Origin: an uncultured Bacilli bacterium
GTDB taxonomy: Bacteria > Bacillota_I > Bacilli_A > RF39 > UBA660
Length of the DNA: 64,000 nt
Direction: 5' to 3'
Assembly: GCA_934119965.1 (NCBI GenBank)
Contig: CAKOTA010000003.1
Span: 44,771-108,770 of the forward strand
Shown here: positions 61,699 to 64,000 of the stretch, one piece after another
Layout of the letters: each line of letters begins with the position of its first letter
Position numbering within the stretch: position 1 is the stretch's first letter
Made by a program: the position numbers and the translations under genes
Notes under the pieces: model-generated
The model's database searches: none
What the model was told of the DNA's origin: nothing
Seen by the model: only the letters and a program-made list of their open reading frames with translations

Positions 61699-62955
61699 AT
61701 GATAAAAATAATTAAAAATGGTACTGTTATAACAATGGATAAAAATAGGCCAATGATTGAAAAAGTTGATATTATTATTAATGATAATAAAATAGAAAAT
61801 TTAGTTAAAAATTATGACGGAGTTGCTGACGAAGTAATTGATGCTACCAACAAGATTGTTATACCTGGTCTTGTTAATTGCCATACTCATTTAGGAATGA
61901 GTATATTTAGAGCAACTAATGATAATCTAAACTTAAATGACTGGTTGAATAATAAAATTTGGCCAATTGAAAATAATATGACAGATGATGATATTTACTA
62001 TACTACATTACTATCTTGCATTGAAATGATTAAAACAGGTAGTGTGATTGCTAACAACATGTATTTTGGATGCAAAGGAAGTTTAAAAGCAATTGAAGAT
62101 TCTAAAATAAGATGTTTATTTGGAAATAATTTAATTGCTGATAATTATGATAATATTAATGAATTATTAGATTTAATTAAAAATAATAAAAATAATTTAG
62201 TAAAATTTGCAGTTGCTCCTCACGCTTTTTATACTTGTAGTAAAGAATATTTGAAAAAATGTAGTGATGTAGCTCTTGAATACAATTTGCCTTTGCACAT
62301 TCATTTTTGTGAAAATTTAAATGAAGTTAATGGCATTAAAAAAAATTATGGGACTACATTTAATGCTTTAAAAGAGACTGGTATGTTAAGAAATAAATTA
62401 ATTCTAGCCCACGGAACTTTTATTGATGAAATTGAAAAATTAAAAAATTATGATGTTTCCATTATTCATAATCCAATTAGTAATTTAAATTTAGGATGCG
62501 GAATTGCTGATATAGTTAATTATAAAAATTATGTAAATATCGGACTTGGTACTGATGGTCAAGGTAGTGGTAACAATATGAATTTGTTTTATCATATGTC
62601 GGTAGTTGATTTACTACAAAAAGGGAAATATAAAGATCCTACTGTTTATAGTTCTTATGATACTTTAAAAATGGCAACAATAGATGGTGCGAAAGCAATA
62701 GGAATGGATAATTTAATTGGTAGTATAGAAGTTGGTAAATGTGCTGACATAATTATCATTGATTTAAATAATATTGAAGCTTATCCCACTACGCAACTAA
62801 TTACCAATTTAGTTCATAATACCGAAAGTATTAATGTCGATACTACAATTATTAATGGTGAGGTATTAATGAAAAATCATAAATTATTATTAGATATTGA
62901 TTTAAACAAACTAAAAGAAAAAATAGATGATATTAATAAAAAATTGAAAATTTAA
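61699..62955 (+). CDS. Amidohydrolase, MTA/SAH deaminase-like
   Basis: 418 residues of the amidohydrolase superfamily. Metal site VNCHTHLGMSIFR (H-x-H), HIHFCEN, LAHGTF and the Asp in LGTDGQGSGNNMNL are present. The family-typical HNPISNLNLGCGIADI block fits 5-methylthioadenosine/S-adenosylhomocysteine deaminases. The ATG follows ATGGTGATAAA. It is transcribed alone, divergent from the DUF1016 trio. Confidence 0.88.
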   Translation: MIKIIKNGTVITMDKNRPMIEKVDIIINDNKIENLVKNYDGVADEVIDATNKIVIPGLVNCHTHLGMSIFRATNDNLNLNDWLNNKIWPIENNMTDDDIYYTTLLSCIEMIKTGSVIANNMYFGCKGSLKAIEDSKIRCLFGNNLIADNYDNINELLDLIKNNKNNLVKFAVAPHAFYTCSKEYLKKCSDVALEYNLPLHIHFCENLNEVNGIKKNYGTTFNALKETGMLRNKLILAHGTFIDEIEKLKNYDVSIIHNPISNLNLGCGIADIVNYKNYVNIGLGTDGQGSGNNMNLFYHMSVVDLLQKGKYKDPTVYSSYDTLKMATIDGAKAIGMDNLIGSIEVGKCADIIIIDLNNIEAYPTTQLITNLVHNTESINVDTTIINGEVLMKNHKLLLDIDLNKLKEKIDDINKKLKI

Positions 62956-62957
62956 TT

Positions 62958-64000
62958 TGAGTCTGTAAATAAATTTGTGTAAATAAAAAATCTTTCCATG
63001 ATACAATAAAAGAAATGGAGAGATTTTATTATGGAAAAAAATAACAAAGGAAAAGAAATATTAAAACTATTACAAGAAAATTATGAAATAGAAACAGCAC
63101 AAGATTTATCAAGTGCATTAAAGGATATGTTTAAAGGAGCATTACAAGAAATGATGAATGCCGAGTTTGATTCATCTATTGGATACTCTAAGTATGATAA
63201 AAAAGCAGAAAAAACAAATTATAGAAATGGTTCAACAAAAAAGAATTTAAAGAGTGAATTTGGTTCTTTTGAATTTGAAACAGCTAGAGATAGGAATGGT
63301 GAATTTGAACCAAAGATAGTATCTAAAAATACAAGAGATATTTCAGGAATAGAAGATAAAATTATATCATTATATGCCAAAGGATTAACAACAAGAGATA
63401 TTAACGAACAAATACAAGAATTATATGGAATTGAAGTATCGGCACCAATGGTTAGTAATATTACTGATCAAATAATCCCAGAAATAAAGAAATGGCAAGA
63501 AAGACCTTTAGATGATGTATATCCATTTGTATTTATAGATGCAGTACACTTCAGTGTAAGAGAAGATAATCATATAGTAAAAAAAGCTGCTTATATTGTC
63601 TTAGGTATCAATTCGGAAGGATTTAAAGAAGTTTTAGGAATATGGATTGGAGAGAATGAATCGGCTAAGTATTGGCTAGGTGTATTAAATGAATTAAAAC
63701 AACGATGAGTTAAAGATATACTTATAATATGCAGTGATAATTTAACTGGAATTAAGGAAGCAATTAATGCAGCATATCCAAACACTGTTCAACAAAGATG
63801 TATAGTTCATATGATTAGAAATTCAGTTAAATTTGTAAATTACAAAGATTTAAAAATGTTCACAAATGATTTGAAGAAAATTTATACATCAGTTGATGAG
63901 AAAAAAGGATATGAACAATTACAAGAAATAAAGAATAAATGGTCTGATAAATATGCATCAGCATTTAAAACTTGGGAAGAAAATTGGGATGCAATTTGTC
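62958..64000 (+). mobile_element. IS256-family insertion sequence, left part
   Basis: The element starts just after the amidohydrolase stop. The left end seems to begin GAGTCTGTAAATAAATTTGT near 62960. The right end is outside the window, so the inverted repeat and target-site duplication cannot be checked. Confidence 0.75.
63031..64000 (+). pseudogene. IS256-family (mutator type) transposase with an in-frame TGA, incomplete at window end
   Basis: The frame from the ATG at 63031 (AGAGATTTT upstream) runs 225 codons to a TGA at 63706-63708, then continues in the same frame (VKDILIICSDNLTGIKEAI) to the window end. The TGA is where IS256 proteins have Gly in the N-(R)-G-V-K-D block, so GGA to TGA is likely. 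Visible are the N-terminal region DFDSSIGYSKYDKK-like (EFDSSIGYSKY), NYRNGSTKK, the first catalytic Asp in VFIDAVHF, the second in ICSDN, and the C-x2-H motif RCIVHMIRN. The catalytic Glu lies beyond the window. Confidence 0.85.

Noticed and set aside
63706..63708. TGA read as Gly (or TAA read as Glu), suggesting a changed genetic code
   Set aside because: TGA ends real genes here, for example at 2870-2872, 36410-36412, 38579-38581 and 57243-57245, and TAA ends most others. The three in-frame stops are better explained as single mutations.

Overview
The window is strongly AT-rich DNA with small gaps between genes, GGAGG/AGGTGAT ribosome binding sites, T-box leaders on tRNA synthetase genes, a spo0A gene and the standard bacterial code (TAA, TAG and TGA all end real genes). 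This points to a low-GC Bacillota (Firmicutes), most likely one of the small-genome uncultured Bacilli or Clostridia lineages of the animal gut. The lineage is an inference from gene style, not from a marker comparison. Most genes lie on the minus strand, so transcription runs mainly from right to left.

Positions 1-20141 hold core genes: rpmB, tgt, ileS with a T-box, divIVA and sepF, glyQS with a T-box and a LOG-family gene, yebC, a PrsA-like foldase, two tiny YjcZ-like genes, recX, ssb, sufB and polA. Two genes here are each broken by one in-frame TAA: a SigE/SigK-like sporulation sigma factor (11845-12468) and a 29-residue-repeat protein with a possible sigma-like region (7564-8688). Positions 20142-21090 carry a tandem pair of what look like type I toxin-antitoxin units, each with a hydrophobic 27-residue peptide, an antisense promoter and paired terminators. 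Next come uvsE, a lipoprotein, fhs, prmC and prfA.

Positions 26960-29505 hold a secreted FGE/C-type-lectin-like protein whose GC-rich last 150 bases look like the variable region of a diversity-generating retroelement (DGR). No reverse transcriptase is visible, so the DGR would act from elsewhere. An Rpn-type nuclease gene is next to it. Positions 29555-52534 mix glycolysis (gpmI, tpiA, pgk, gap) with surface genes: four pseudopilin-like proteins, a Cys-rich anchored protein, a phosphodiester glycosidase, a GT4 glycosyltransferase and a lipid flippase-like protein. GpmI is fused in frame to a membrane segment and two copies of an extracellular domain that also appears in one pseudopilin. spo0A, a nucleoside kinase, clpP and ligA are in the same stretch.

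Positions 52535-64000 hold a TAAA microsatellite upstream of an anchored surface protein, an SPFH protein, pcrA, twin 158-residue unknown proteins, a PssD/PssE (Alg14/Alg13-like) glycosyltransferase pair, another GT4 enzyme, three tandem mosaic DUF1016 (YhcG-like) nuclease genes carrying matching internal palindromes, an MTA/SAH deaminase-like amidohydrolase, and an IS256-family element that is broken by a stop codon and runs off the window.

The best candidates for something new are the DUF1016 trio with its compensated palindromes, the trans-acting DGR target, the tandem toxin-antitoxin pair with 5'-3' mRNA pairing, and the GpmI-surface fusion.
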